64,000 nt of DNA from Mucilaginibacter sp. MD40 (GTDB lineage: Bacteria; Bacteroidota; Bacteroidia; Sphingobacteriales; Sphingobacteriaceae): the NCBI RefSeq assembly GCF_002288635.1, contig NZ_NRSW01000001.1, positions 1,010,071-1,074,070 of the forward strand. The letters run 5' to 3'. Made by a program: the position numbers and the translations under genes. The notes under the pieces are model-generated. The model was not told where the DNA came from. It made no database searches and saw only the letters and a program-made list of their open reading frames with translations. The first letter of the stretch is position 1. Each line of letters opens with the position of its first letter. Below, in pieces: positions 45,648-53,964 of the stretch.

Positions 45648-45723
45648 AACAAAAAGCCTCTCAGATTTCTGTAAGAGGCATTTTGTTTTTTCGGTAGAGG
45701 GAGCGGGACTCGAACCTACGACC
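45648..45723. repeat. Left direct repeat: displaced tRNA-fMet 3' end plus terminator
   Basis: This 76-base stretch matches 47824-47900 with about 90% identity. It carries a hairpin (GCCTCT...AGAGGC) and 29 bases of tRNA 3' sequence including T-loop TTCGAGT (minus strand) without the rest of the tRNA. Compared with the intact copy, one T-stem pair and an acceptor base are changed, so it is a decaying fragment, as expected for an attachment-site remnant. Confidence 0.8.
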
Positions 45724-45736
45724 ATTTACCACTTCA

Positions 45737-45870
45737 TCAGGCACTTAGAAATCTTTTTAATCACTATATACCTTATTGTGTACCGGGATGCTATTAATGA
45801 AAGTGCCATCTTCACTGAAATCCTAAAAAGTAACGAAGACAAGTAGCTTGCAAAACTCAACTCAGAAAAA
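45737..45870 (+). pseudogene. Possible decayed coding stretch
   Basis: A plus-strand frame reads LIVYRDAINESAIFTEILK, then NEDK, then an in-frame TAG at about 45847 and LAKLNSEKVKIS beyond it. Amino-acid composition is protein-like, but there is no start codon and no family is recognised. It may be the 3' remnant of a gene once carried by the island. Low confidence. Confidence 0.2.
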
Positions 45871-46036
45871 GTTAAGATTTCTTGTTTATAGGGGTAGACA
45901 AAATCCTGAATTGGAAACTTTAATAGGAACATTTTACAGTAAGGACATACGCCCTTTGATAATATCTGTCCAAATGATTATTGTTGATTCGGTGTGCCCA
46001 ACATTGTCATATCAATGATTTTTGATAATACCGGAG

Positions 46037-46076
46037 GCCCTACTATTCAATCGACGACATGATTGAATAGCAGGGC
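46037..46076. repeat. Long inverted repeat inside the island
   Basis: CTATTCAATC (46043-46052) and GATTGAATAG (46061-46070) are perfect reverse complements with an 8-base centre; GCCCT and AGGGC extend the arms beyond one mismatch. No T-run follows, so it is not a plain terminator. Confidence 0.7.
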
Positions 46077-46253
46077 GATTCTATCCCATTTAAACATACC
46101 ATAACACATCTCCTTGCCCAAAATCAGTCTAATAATAATGATATACATATAAAATTAATTAAACATGGCTTCAATTTCTGGTTATAAGTTGCTTGAGATA
46201 ATACAACTATAGCTTAATAGTTATAATTTTAATTAGCGTTAAGAAAATATTCA

Positions 46254-46261
46254 TAGATTTG
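46254..46261 (+). promoter_or_regulatory. -7 promoter box (TAGATTTG) of the MACPF gene
   Basis: Exact TAnnTTTG match 92 bases before the ATG. The -33 position holds only T-rich sequence. A leader hairpin, ACGTGCAATT/AATTGCGTGT with two G-U pairs at 46287-46309, lies between this box and the gene. Confidence 0.5.
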
Positions 46262-46352
46262 CCGCACAAATAGGATAAAACACTACACGTGCAATTAATA
46301 ATTGCGTGTTTGTGTGATATTCTAATAATAAAATCTAAATCAATCACAAAAA

Positions 46353-47774
46353 ATGAAAAAAGTATTACTTATTATTCCGCTCATCGGAATGTTGTGGTCA
46401 TGCAAAAAAAATGACCAACTCTCAAAATCAATTTCCATTACAAAGCAGCCCCGCTTAGAGACCAAAGCAGCACGCGACGGTGTATATGATGTGCTAGGAT
46501 ATGGCTACAATGTTGGTGGCTCAAGCCCATATGCTGTGACAAGTGCGACAACGCTTCCCGTAATCAACGTGGCGGCATTTGTTGCTGCGCAGCCAACTTT
46601 GTATACATACAATCAAAACACGGTTAATAGCACTAAGTTTGCATATGGCGAAAATGCGGAGAGTTATTCTAAAAAGTTCACAGCTAACCTAAACGTCACT
46701 GGTGGTTTTGCACTTTTTAAGGGAAATCTAACGTCGAGTTACAGTTCTTCAGATGCCTGGAATTCAAAATATATGTATGGGAGCTTTGAACAGATCGTTC
46801 AGGAAAAGAATTTAAGGATGACCAATGATCCTAGTATCTTACGGAATTACTTATCACCAGGATTTGTGAGTGCCATTGCGAATAGTACGCCGCAGTCCAT
46901 CATTGAAAATTTTGGGCCGTACGTTCTTACAAATATTAATTTAGGAGCAAAGCTTGTAGTTATGTATCAGGGCCAAACTACTGCTGACAACAGAAGCGAA
47001 ACCGTTGCAGCATCGCTCAACGTTAGTGTTTCGTCATTTATCAGCGTCGATGCAAAAATCACCAATGATAATACGGCAAGCAAAAATGCTTCTAATACCT
47101 ATTTGCATTATGCAAGTTATGGAGGTGATCCGACCAAGAGTCTCACTCCGACAACAATCTCTTGGAGCCCTTCAACTGCACCGCTTGATTATGGTAACTG
47201 GATTAACAGCGTGACCCCCGCAAATGCCGAGTTCATTGGCATTGGTGATAATGGTCTCGTTGCAATTTGGGATTTGATTGCCGATCCGGCAAAAGCACAA
47301 GCGGTACATGACTATTATACTAACGTATATGTTCCAGCTAATCAAGTTTCTACGATATGGCAAACAGCTACATTGTATAGATGCTTAAACACTTCAACTG
47401 GTGATTATTTATTAACGACGTCACCATCTGAAGTGTCTGGTCAAAGCAATTGGAGAGTTGAGGGTGCACTGGGAAAAGTATTTGTTGACGAAGGACATCC
47501 TAATACAGCACAGTTTTTCAGATGGTTTTTGAAAAATGGCGGTACCCACTTTTTTACTGCCGATCCAAACGAAATCCCAAGTAATGCAACTTTTGAGGGA
47601 CGTTGCGGATATATCACCACAACCGCTACTGCAGGATATAATGCTATATATCGGTATTCGAAAAAGACCGGAAACGGAGCTCATTTTTACTCTAATAGCT
47701 ATAATGAACTTGGTGCGGGAAATGGTACCTGGAAGTACGACGGCATCGCCGGTTATTTGCAACCAGCAAATTAA
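46353..47774 (+). CDS. MACPF-type pore-forming lipoprotein with three-repeat C-terminal domain
   Basis: A 473-residue lipoprotein (lipobox MLWSCKKND). Residues 40-55 read DGVYDVLGYGYNVGGSS, as at the start of Bacteroidota MACPF proteins. The MACPF core signature appears as ENFGPYVLTNINLGAKL (canonical YGTH...LGG; here Thr-His is replaced by Pro-Tyr), flanked by beta-hairpin regions rich in Ser, Thr and Asn. The last 140 residues hold three similar units: LYRCLNTSTGDYLLTT, FFRWFLKNGGTHFFTA and IYRYSKKTGNGAHFYS, each followed by W/F-x-x-E/D-G, resembling DUF5648 and suggesting a trefoil-like ligand-binding tail. Secreted MACPF lipoproteins of Bacteroidales (BSAPs) kill related strains; that role here is inferred. 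Base composition is more AT-rich than the neighbours. Confidence 0.8.
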   Translation: MKKVLLIIPLIGMLWSCKKNDQLSKSISITKQPRLETKAARDGVYDVLGYGYNVGGSSPYAVTSATTLPVINVAAFVAAQPTLYTYNQNTVNSTKFAYGENAESYSKKFTANLNVTGGFALFKGNLTSSYSSSDAWNSKYMYGSFEQIVQEKNLRMTNDPSILRNYLSPGFVSAIANSTPQSIIENFGPYVLTNINLGAKLVVMYQGQTTADNRSETVAASLNVSVSSFISVDAKITNDNTASKNASNTYLHYASYGGDPTKSLTPTTISWSPSTAPLDYGNWINSVTPANAEFIGIGDNGLVAIWDLIADPAKAQAVHDYYTNVYVPANQVSTIWQTATLYRCLNTSTGDYLLTTSPSEVSGQSNWRVEGALGKVFVDEGHPNTAQFFRWFLKNGGTHFFTADPNEIPSNATFEGRCGYITTTATAGYNAIYRYSKKTGNGAHFYSNSYNELGAGNGTWKYDGIAGYLQPAN

Positions 47775-47784
47775 TTTTGACTTT

Positions 47785-47818
47785 AAAGAGAGTGGCCTCA
47801 TTGATTACTCTCTTTTTT
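47785..47818 (+). terminator. Terminator of the MACPF gene
   Basis: AAAGAGAGT (47785-47793) pairs with ACTCTCTTT (47807-47815), followed by TTT. Confidence 0.75.
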
Positions 47819-47823
47819 ATGTA

Positions 47824-47944
<121 letters not shown>

Positions 47945-48028
47945 CTATCTTGTTGGTATTATACATAACGGGCATAACTCCGAAATGTTTGCTCCAATTG
48001 TCAAAAAAGCAATTTGCTCTCCGTTTTA

Positions 48029-48060
48029 ATTGGACTGCAAAGATATAATTCGTTTCTTTG
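48029..48060 (+). promoter_or_regulatory. Promoter of era
   Basis: TTG (48030-48032), a 20-base spacer and TTTCTTTG (48053-48060, one mismatch to TAnnTTTG). It overlaps the tRNA promoter on the other strand within a 14-bp-arm palindrome (48030-48043 and 48055-48068). Confidence 0.55.
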
Positions 48061-48069
48061 CAGTCCAAA
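48038..48069 (-). promoter_or_regulatory. Promoter of tRNA-fMet
   Basis: On the minus strand TTTG (48069-48066), a 20-base spacer and TATCTTTG (48045-48038) match the consensus at all fixed positions. The predicted start is near 48034, about 90 bases before the tRNA 5' end. Confidence 0.7.
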
Positions 48070-48090
48070 TAATATTTTAAAATAATTTTT

Positions 48091-48966
48091 ATGTCGCACA
48101 AAGCAGGTTTCGTAAGTATCATTGGTAAGCCTAATGCAGGCAAGTCAACCCTTATGAACGCGCTGGTTGGCGAAAAAATGTCTATCATCACCCCCAAGGC
48201 CCAAACCACGCGTCACCGCATATTGGGTATCGTTAATGATGAGGACTACCAGATCGTTTTTTCTGATACCCCCGGCATTATTAAACCGCATTACGCCCTG
48301 CACGAGAGCATGATGCACCAGGTTGAAGGCTCTATTGTTGATGCCGACCTGATACTGCTGGTTACCGATATTAAAGAAGAGTACGATGAGCAGGATGTGC
48401 TTAAAAAGCTTGAAAAGAGCGATGCGCCACTTGCGGTATTGATCAACAAGATAGACCTCAGCAACGAGGAAGAAGTACGTGCCAAAGCTGCTTACTGGCA
48501 GGAAAAACTGAATCCGAAAGCGGTTTTTGCGGTATCTGCCCTTCATGATCATAACATTAAAGGTATCTTTGATTTCGTGCTGGAGAACCTGCCTGAGCAT
48601 CCACCTTATTATGAGAAAGATGCCTTGACTGACCGAAACGACCGCTTCTTCGCATCAGAAATGATACGTGCGCAGGTATTTAAACAGTATAAAAAAGAAA
48701 TACCCTACAGCACCGAGGTGATTGTTACGGCCTTTAAGGAAGACCCTAAGATCTATCGCATCAGTGCAGAGATCATTGTGGAGCGCGAGTCGCAAAAAAA
48801 CATCATCATAGGTAACAAAGGCGAGATGCTGAAAATTGTAGGCACTTATGCCCGCCGGGACATGGAAGAATTTTTTCAGCGCAAAATATTCCTGGAGATG
48901 TTTGTAAAGGTGATCCCCGACTGGCGCAGCAAAAAAAATTACCTGAAGAAATTCGGGTACGAATAA
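48091..48966 (+). CDS. era: GTPase Era
   Basis: A 291-residue GTPase acting in 16S rRNA maturation and 30S assembly. G1 is GKPNAGKST at residues 12-20, G3 DTPGI, G4 NKID. The C-terminal KH domain carries IIIGNKGEMLKIVG. Length and layout match Era. It is divergent from tRNA-fMet through a palindromic promoter region and precedes der, another ribosome-assembly GTPase, by 121 bases. Confidence 0.97.
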   Translation: MSHKAGFVSIIGKPNAGKSTLMNALVGEKMSIITPKAQTTRHRILGIVNDEDYQIVFSDTPGIIKPHYALHESMMHQVEGSIVDADLILLVTDIKEEYDEQDVLKKLEKSDAPLAVLINKIDLSNEEEVRAKAAYWQEKLNPKAVFAVSALHDHNIKGIFDFVLENLPEHPPYYEKDALTDRNDRFFASEMIRAQVFKQYKKEIPYSTEVIVTAFKEDPKIYRISAEIIVERESQKNIIIGNKGEMLKIVGTYARRDMEEFFQRKIFLEMFVKVIPDWRSKKNYLKKFGYE

Positions 48967-48970
48967 TTCG

Positions 48971-49004
48971 AATTACGATTTACGAATTACGATTTTAGAT
49001 TTTT
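48971..49004. repeat. Heptanucleotide repeat array, left of the der promoter
   Basis: Successive seven-base units AATTACG, ATTTACG, AATTACG, ATTTTAG and ATTTTT. The reverse complement resembles the array at 49052-49086. Confidence 0.7.
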
Positions 49005-49018
49005 GCTTATCGGGTTTG

Positions 49019-49026
49019 TAAATTTG
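49019..49026 (+). promoter_or_regulatory. -7 box (TAAATTTG) for der
   Basis: Exact TAnnTTTG match between the two heptad arrays, 61 bases before the der ATG. No good -33 box at standard spacing. Confidence 0.45.
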
Positions 49027-49051
49027 CATGGATTTAGCGTTAACGGTTTCA

Positions 49052-49086
49052 AATCGTAACTCAAGAATCTAAAATCTAAAATCAAA
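49052..49086. repeat. Heptanucleotide repeat array in the der leader
   Basis: Units AATCGTA, ACTCAAG, AATCTAA, AATCTAA and AATCAAA run up to one base before the der ATG. Inverted relative to the array at 48971. Confidence 0.7.
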
Positions 49087-49087
49087 A

Positions 49088-50389
49088 ATGAGTAACATAG
49101 TAGCTATAGTAGGCCGCCCTAACGTTGGCAAAAGCACATTATATAATCGTTTAACCGAAAGCCGCAAGGCCATTGTTGACGACTTTAGCGGCGTTACCCG
49201 CGACAGGCATTACGGCGCTTCCGAGTGGACCAACCACCAGTTTACCGTAGTTGATACCGGCGGCTACGTGGCCAATTCTGCCGATGTTTTTGAAGCCGCC
49301 ATCCGCGAGCAGGTGATCATTGCTATTGAGGAGGCTACTGCTATCCTTTTTGTAGTTGATGTTACGACAGGTATCACCGATCTGGATGATGAGATTGCTA
49401 CCCTTTTACGTAAAGGTAACAAGCCTGTATTTGTGGTGGTGAACAAGGTCGATAACACATCCCAGGTTGCTGATGCCAGCGAGTTTTACAGCCTTGGCCT
49501 GGGCGAGATATACACCATCTCTTCTATGACCGGCTCGGGTACCGGCGAATTGCTTGATGAAGTGGTAAAACATTTTGAGGATGTTCCGCTGGAAGAGAAT
49601 ACCCGCCCTAAGTATGCCATTGTTGGTCGCCCTAACGTAGGTAAATCATCTATCATCAACGCTTTAATAGGTAAAGACCGCAACATCGTAACGCCAATTG
49701 CCGGCACCACGCGCGATTCTATACACATCCACTACAACCAGTACGGGCATGATTTTATGCTGATAGATACTGCGGGGATGCGTAAAAAAACCAAGGTGAA
49801 AGAAAACATTGAGTTCTATTCGGTGATGCGTACCATCAAGGCTTTGGAAGAGGCGGATGTGATTATTCTGATGGTTGACGCGGTTGAAGGTGTCGAGTCG
49901 CAGGATATCAATATTTTCCACCTGGCCGAAAAGAATAAAAAAGGCGTTGTTATTGTAGTGAACAAGTGGGACCTGATTGAAAAGAACAGCAAAACCATCA
50001 AGGTATTTGAAGAGCAGATACGCCAGAAGATAGCGCCGTTTACAGATGTGCCTATCGTATTTACTTCGGTATTGGAAAAACAGCGTGTTTTGAAGGTGAT
50101 TGATGTGGCCAATAAGGTTTATGAGAACAGGGCCCGCAAAATCCCTACTTCAAAGCTGAATGAGGTGATGTTGCCAATCATTGAGAAATACCCTCCGCCA
50201 TCAATTAAGGGTAAATATGTCAAGATAAAATATATTACGCAGATAGCCGGCGCTACGCCAATGTTCGCTTTCTTCTGTAACCTGCCGCAATACATTAAAG
50301 ACCCTTACTACCGCTTTATAGAAAATCAGCTTCGCGAGAATTTTGAATTTAACGGTGCGCCTATTCAGGTTTGGTTCAGGCAAAAGTAA
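49088..50389 (+). CDS. der: Ribosome biogenesis GTPase Der (EngA)
   Basis: A 433-residue protein with two tandem GTPase domains, essential for 50S assembly. The first P-loop is GRPNVGKST at residues 9-17, the second GRPNVGKSS near residue 180, each with its own DTxG and NKxD motifs (NKVD, NKWD). The C-terminal KH-like domain ends in [16 protein letters not shown]. The double domain is unique to Der. It follows era; a heptad-repeat array separates them. Confidence 0.97.
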   Translation: MSNIVAIVGRPNVGKSTLYNRLTESRKAIVDDFSGVTRDRHYGASEWTNHQFTVVDTGGYVANSADVFEAAIREQVIIAIEEATAILFVVDVTTGITDLDDEIATLLRKGNKPVFVVVNKVDNTSQVADASEFYSLGLGEIYTISSMTGSGTGELLDEVVKHFEDVPLEENTRPKYAIVGRPNVGKSSIINALIGKDRNIVTPIAGTTRDSIHIHYNQYGHDFMLIDTAGMRKKTKVKENIEFYSVMRTIKALEEADVIILMVDAVEGVESQDINIFHLAEKNKKGVVIVVNKWDLIEKNSKTIKVFEEQIRQKIAPFTDVPIVFTSVLEKQRVLKVIDVANKVYENRARKIPTSKLNEVMLPIIEKYPPPSIKGKYVKIKYITQIAGATPMFAFFCNLPQYIKDPYYRFIENQLRENFEFNGAPIQVWFRQK

Positions 50390-50413
50390 TAGCTTTTTCC
50401 ACCCGGGAGCTGA

Positions 50414-52147
50414 TTAGTAAGGGTGTACCGGAAGCGTAAAGTAAAACCGGCTGCCTTGGTTAACCTGGCTTTCTACGCCAATTTGGCCGTTTTGGGCAGT
50501 AATAAAATCTTTCGCGATGGCGAGCCCCAAGCCGGTGCCTGATACATTGGAGTCTTCGCCTGGCACTTTAAAATAACGCTCAAATAATCGCGAAAGATAA
50601 CTTTCTTTGATGCCTTCTCCGTGGTCTGTTACAGAAAATTCAAGCACGTAATCGGCAATACGGTTTACTGTTACCTCAACTATACCATTGTCTGGGCTGT
50701 ATTTAATGGCATTGGTAAGCAAGTTAATTAATACCCATGCGGTTTTGTCAGGGTCAGCCCATATTTCGGGCAGGTCTTCTGCACAACCTATCTGTAAGGA
50801 AATGCCCTTTTGGTCTGCCAATACCTTTATACTTTTTTGAGCATAGCTCACAATGCTAATGGGTTTTGTCGCGGTAAAGTTGAGCAGTAGCTTTCCGGTT
50901 TGTACCTGGCCCATGTCAAGCAGTTCAGAGGTGATCCTGAGCAGCCTGTCGCTGTCTTCCTCAATATTATCTATCAATTCCTGCTGAAATTCGGTAATAG
51001 CGCCGTACCGTTCATTTTGTAACAGCGCGGTACTCATTTTAATGGAACCTATAGGCGTCTTTAGTTCATGCGATATGGTGGCTATAAAGTTAGTTTTCGC
51101 TTCATCCAGGTGGTAAAACCTGGTGATGTTTTTGAGCAATACAAAGTGGCCTATCTTGCTTTCGCCAGATTTATTTGAAGGCAGGTGTATCTCAAAAAAC
51201 TCTCTGGTAAAATAAGTTTGTTCTCCGTCCAGATCAAGCTTCAGGTCATAAATAGCGTTTTCTGATTGGATAAGTTTAGAGATCACATAGTTCCAGGCGG
51301 CAATTTCTTTAAGCTTTCTGCCTTTTATTTCATCCTCGGCAACCCCCAGTATTTTAAGAGCCATAGGGTTAGCAAAAATTATACGTTCGTTTCCATCGAA
51401 GCCAATAATAGCGTCAGTAACGTTTTGCACAAGGGTTTCAACCCGTAATCGTTCAAATCTGATACTTTGCAGGTTCCCATCCTCGTAGTCGCGCAGTTTA
51501 TGTACCATCTCATTAAACGAGCGGCCAAGGCTTTGGAACTCGCTATTCTCGGGAAAACGGACATTCACTTCATAGTTCTTTTTTGATATCTCACCAAAAG
51601 CCGATATAAACCGCTTGATGGGAGCGCTGATGTAATTGGGGAACTTAAAAAGGAATAGAAGGGTAATTAATAAACTAATTAGTCCGAGCATGCTCATATT
51701 CAGCATGGCCCGGTTTACGCCGATATTGGCTTTCGCGTTACGCTCATAAATGGCTTTTAGGTTAACGGTTGAAATACGATATACGGCATCCTTCATCCTG
51801 GCACGGAAAACCGCTCTTTTAAGCGGATCGTTGCTGTACTGCTTAAATTTTATAAAGTTTGCGAACAGGGTGTCGGTATATTCCTGTTCATGCGGTTCGG
51901 TAATGTTTTTTTCCTCTTTGGTGATATTTTGCTGAATGATCTGCTGTTGCACATCATTTGGGATGTCGGGCATATCAAGTGCTTCATTAATATTTTTAAT
52001 GAATATAAGCGATTCGTAATTGTCGCGCAGAATGGCCTTGTCATCCCGTGCTATTCTATGCAGGTTAACAATGGCCAATGCTGAAATAAGCGACGTAAGC
52101 GCGAATAATACACCAAACCCTATACGTAGTAAATTTTTAATGGTCAT
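50414..52147 (-). CDS. Membrane sensor histidine kinase (HAMP-PAS-HisKA-HATPase)
   Basis: A 577-residue sensor. One membrane helix is at about 8-28, a periplasmic helical segment at 30-148, a second helix at about 150-170 and HAMP at about 170-222. A PAS domain follows at 235-345 (VTDAIIGFDGNERIIFAN). Phosphoacceptor His360 is in ISHELKTP, and the ATPase has N-box LINLLTNAIKYS and G-box GTGLGLAIAKDF. It resembles KinB-type kinases. It is divergent from the NtrC-type regulator gene at 52439, its likely partner. The ligand is unknown. Confidence 0.93.
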   Translation of the reverse strand: MTIKNLLRIGFGVLFALTSLISALAIVNLHRIARDDKAILRDNYESLIFIKNINEALDMPDIPNDVQQQIIQQNITKEEKNITEPHEQEYTDTLFANFIKFKQYSNDPLKRAVFRARMKDAVYRISTVNLKAIYERNAKANIGVNRAMLNMSMLGLISLLITLLFLFKFPNYISAPIKRFISAFGEISKKNYEVNVRFPENSEFQSLGRSFNEMVHKLRDYEDGNLQSIRFERLRVETLVQNVTDAIIGFDGNERIIFANPMALKILGVAEDEIKGRKLKEIAAWNYVISKLIQSENAIYDLKLDLDGEQTYFTREFFEIHLPSNKSGESKIGHFVLLKNITRFYHLDEAKTNFIATISHELKTPIGSIKMSTALLQNERYGAITEFQQELIDNIEEDSDRLLRITSELLDMGQVQTGKLLLNFTATKPISIVSYAQKSIKVLADQKGISLQIGCAEDLPEIWADPDKTAWVLINLLTNAIKYSPDNGIVEVTVNRIADYVLEFSVTDHGEGIKESYLSRLFERYFKVPGEDSNVSGTGLGLAIAKDFITAQNGQIGVESQVNQGSRFYFTLPVHPY

Positions 52148-52182
52148 TTGAACCTTAATTAGCTGTAGCTGCTGAGCCTACA

Positions 52183-52225
52183 CAATGGCAATGCCATTGC
52201 ATTTATGATAAGAGCCATGCGGCTC
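52183..52225. promoter_or_regulatory. Two dyads in the kinase/regulator intergenic region
   Basis: CAATGGCA-A-TGCCATTG (52183-52199) and GAGCC-ATGC-GGCTC (52212-52225) are perfect inverted repeats between the divergent genes and may be operator sites for the regulator. Confidence 0.4.
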
Positions 52226-52438
52226 AAAACAGGCTTATAAACGATATAATTATTTTTAGTCCTCAAAATGCTATGTTATTCCGGGCCGTATATGTTTTCA
52301 TTTTGAAAATATGCTTTCCCAAAATGACAAGGCGGAGTTTATATACAGATATGAATAAGTCGCCTATACGTGCCTATGAATGGGTAATAATGGCTCACAA
52401 TGAAAACGGGCATGTTTTTAGCAGTGCGCGCGAATTGT

Positions 52439-53776
52439 ATGATAGCAGGAAATATTTTGATTATAGAAGATGAAGGCAAGTTCAGGGATTTGCTTTCACG
52501 AATAATAGAGAACGAAGAGTTTAACGTATTTAAAGCACCAAACGCGGCCGCTGGTTTAAAACTGCTTGGAGAGAACGAGATAGCAGTGGTGATTAGTGAT
52601 GTAAAACTGCCCGACGCGAACGGGGTTGAACTGGTTAAAAAGATAAAAGACCGCTTTGAGAAAGTAGAGGTGGTGGTACTAACCGCCTTTGGGTCTATTA
52701 AGGATTGCGTAAAAGCGGTAAAGAACGGCGCCTTTGATTATATTATGAAAGGCGATGACAACGCGCGTATTGTACCCATTGTTAAAAGTGCCGCCGAAAA
52801 AGCCCGGTTAGGCATGCAAGTAAAAGCTTTAAGAAAGCATATCCCGCATGAATACAGTTTTGATTACATCATTGGAAACTCGCCGGTAACTAAACAAGCA
52901 GTTGCCATGGCGCAGCAAGTAGCCGATACGGATACTACCGTATTGCTTCTCGGGGAAACCGGGACCGGTAAAGAGGTGTTTGCACAGGCGCTACATAAGG
53001 CAAGCGCAAGGCGCGATAAACCGTTTGTTGCCGTTAACTGTAGCTCTTTCTCAGGCGATCTGTTAAAAAGTGAGCTGTTTGGGCATGTGGCCGGTTCGTT
53101 TACCGGTGCCTTAAAAGATAAAAAGGGCCTTTTTGAAGAGGCTGATGGCGGTACACTTTTTCTGGACGAGATAGGTGAAATGAATATTGAACTACAGGCA
53201 CAACTGCTACGCGTGTTGGAGAACGGTGTTTTTAACCGTGTAGGCGAGGCCCGTACCACGCGTGTAAATACCCGCATTGTGGCTGCCACCAACAGAAAAC
53301 TTAAAAGCGAGGCCATTAATGGCAAATTCCGCCTGGACCTGTATTACCGGCTTGCTGTTTACACTATACCGCTCCCGCCTTTGCGCAAGCGTAGCGATGA
53401 CATACAAGCCCTTGCCGGGCATTTTGCATTAGTGTTTGCTAAACAGTTTAATAAACCGGTGCCCGCTATTAACCCCGAACTGTTAAAATGTTTGCGGGAA
53501 CATCAGTGGCCGGGGAATATCCGTGAGTTACGAAACCTGATGGAGCGCCTGTTGATCATCAATTGCGGTGAAGATTTGACCATTGCTTCGCTTCCCGCCG
53601 ATTTTTTTGAAGATACTTTTGCAGAACAAGGTGATTCTTTTGATCTGAGCGACCTGGAAACCCGTTACATTCGCAGGGCCTTACACCAGGCTAACGGTAA
53701 TAAACGCGAAGCAGCACAAATGCTGGGGATCAGCCTGTCAACCTTGTATCGCAAGATGGAAGAATACCATATCTGA
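52439..53776 (+). CDS. Sigma-54-dependent response regulator (NtrC family)
   Basis: A 445-residue regulator, started at the ATG at 52439 so that the receiver domain begins normally; the frame extends to 52400 with no domain content. Receiver residues are Asp11, phosphoacceptor Asp54 (VVISDVKLP) and Lys104. The AAA+ domain has Walker A GETGTGKE (172-179), GSFTGA (219-224) for sigma-54 contact, where the usual GAFTGA has Ala to Ser, and Walker B GGTLFLDEIGE. A Fis-type helix-turn-helix ends the protein (KREAAQMLGISLSTLYRKM). It pairs with the divergent kinase and precedes a porin gene, a likely target. Confidence 0.94.
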   Translation: MIAGNILIIEDEGKFRDLLSRIIENEEFNVFKAPNAAAGLKLLGENEIAVVISDVKLPDANGVELVKKIKDRFEKVEVVVLTAFGSIKDCVKAVKNGAFDYIMKGDDNARIVPIVKSAAEKARLGMQVKALRKHIPHEYSFDYIIGNSPVTKQAVAMAQQVADTDTTVLLLGETGTGKEVFAQALHKASARRDKPFVAVNCSSFSGDLLKSELFGHVAGSFTGALKDKKGLFEEADGGTLFLDEIGEMNIELQAQLLRVLENGVFNRVGEARTTRVNTRIVAATNRKLKSEAINGKFRLDLYYRLAVYTIPLPPLRKRSDDIQALAGHFALVFAKQFNKPVPAINPELLKCLREHQWPGNIRELRNLMERLLIINCGEDLTIASLPADFFEDTFAEQGDSFDLSDLETRYIRRALHQANGNKREAAQMLGISLSTLYRKMEEYHI

Positions 53777-53887
53777 TATTCTCAATCTGACAACTATTTT
53801 CCTATTCTAAAAATAATATGGCTGCTATATTGAATGTGTTTTGTTATAAAATGCTGATAAGCAGCTATTTATTTATTGCTTAAAATT

Positions 53888-53903
53888 TGGCATCTGTGTG
53901 GTA
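53888..53903 (+). promoter_or_regulatory. Weak sigma-54-like promoter before the porin gene
   Basis: TGGCATCTGTGTGGTA compared with TGGCACG-N4-TTGCW keeps the -24 GG and the spacing, but the -12 GC is GT. It lies 62 bases before the ATG of the BBP2 porin. Low confidence. Confidence 0.3.
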
Positions 53904-53964
53904 TACGCCAATCGGATAGTTGATCTATCCCAAATAAACAGAAGTAAAATTTAAGCAAGTAAAC

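Larger units (their letters stand above)
45501..46352. other. Left boundary and non-coding part of the mini-island
   Basis: This gap runs from the susR start through the left direct repeat (45648-45723), a decayed coding-like stretch (45737-45870), an AT-rich spacer, a 40-base hairpin (46037-46076), a -7 box (46254) and a leader hairpin (46287-46309) of the MACPF gene. No intact gene or recombinase was found. Confidence 0.6.

Noticed and set aside
45726-45932. 68-codon minus-strand open frame at the left edge of the island
   Set aside because: No signal, domain or promoter; composition (Ile, Leu, Tyr, Lys) fits an AT-rich spacer, and a plus-strand reading looks more protein-like.
52273-52473. 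66-codon frame upstream of the NtrC-type regulator
   Set aside because: Overlaps the true regulator start in another frame and lies across the dyad-bearing regulatory region; no family features.
52864-53325. 153-codon antisense frame within the NtrC regulator
   Set aside because: Entirely inside the AAA+ coding region; Ser/Ala-rich shadow.
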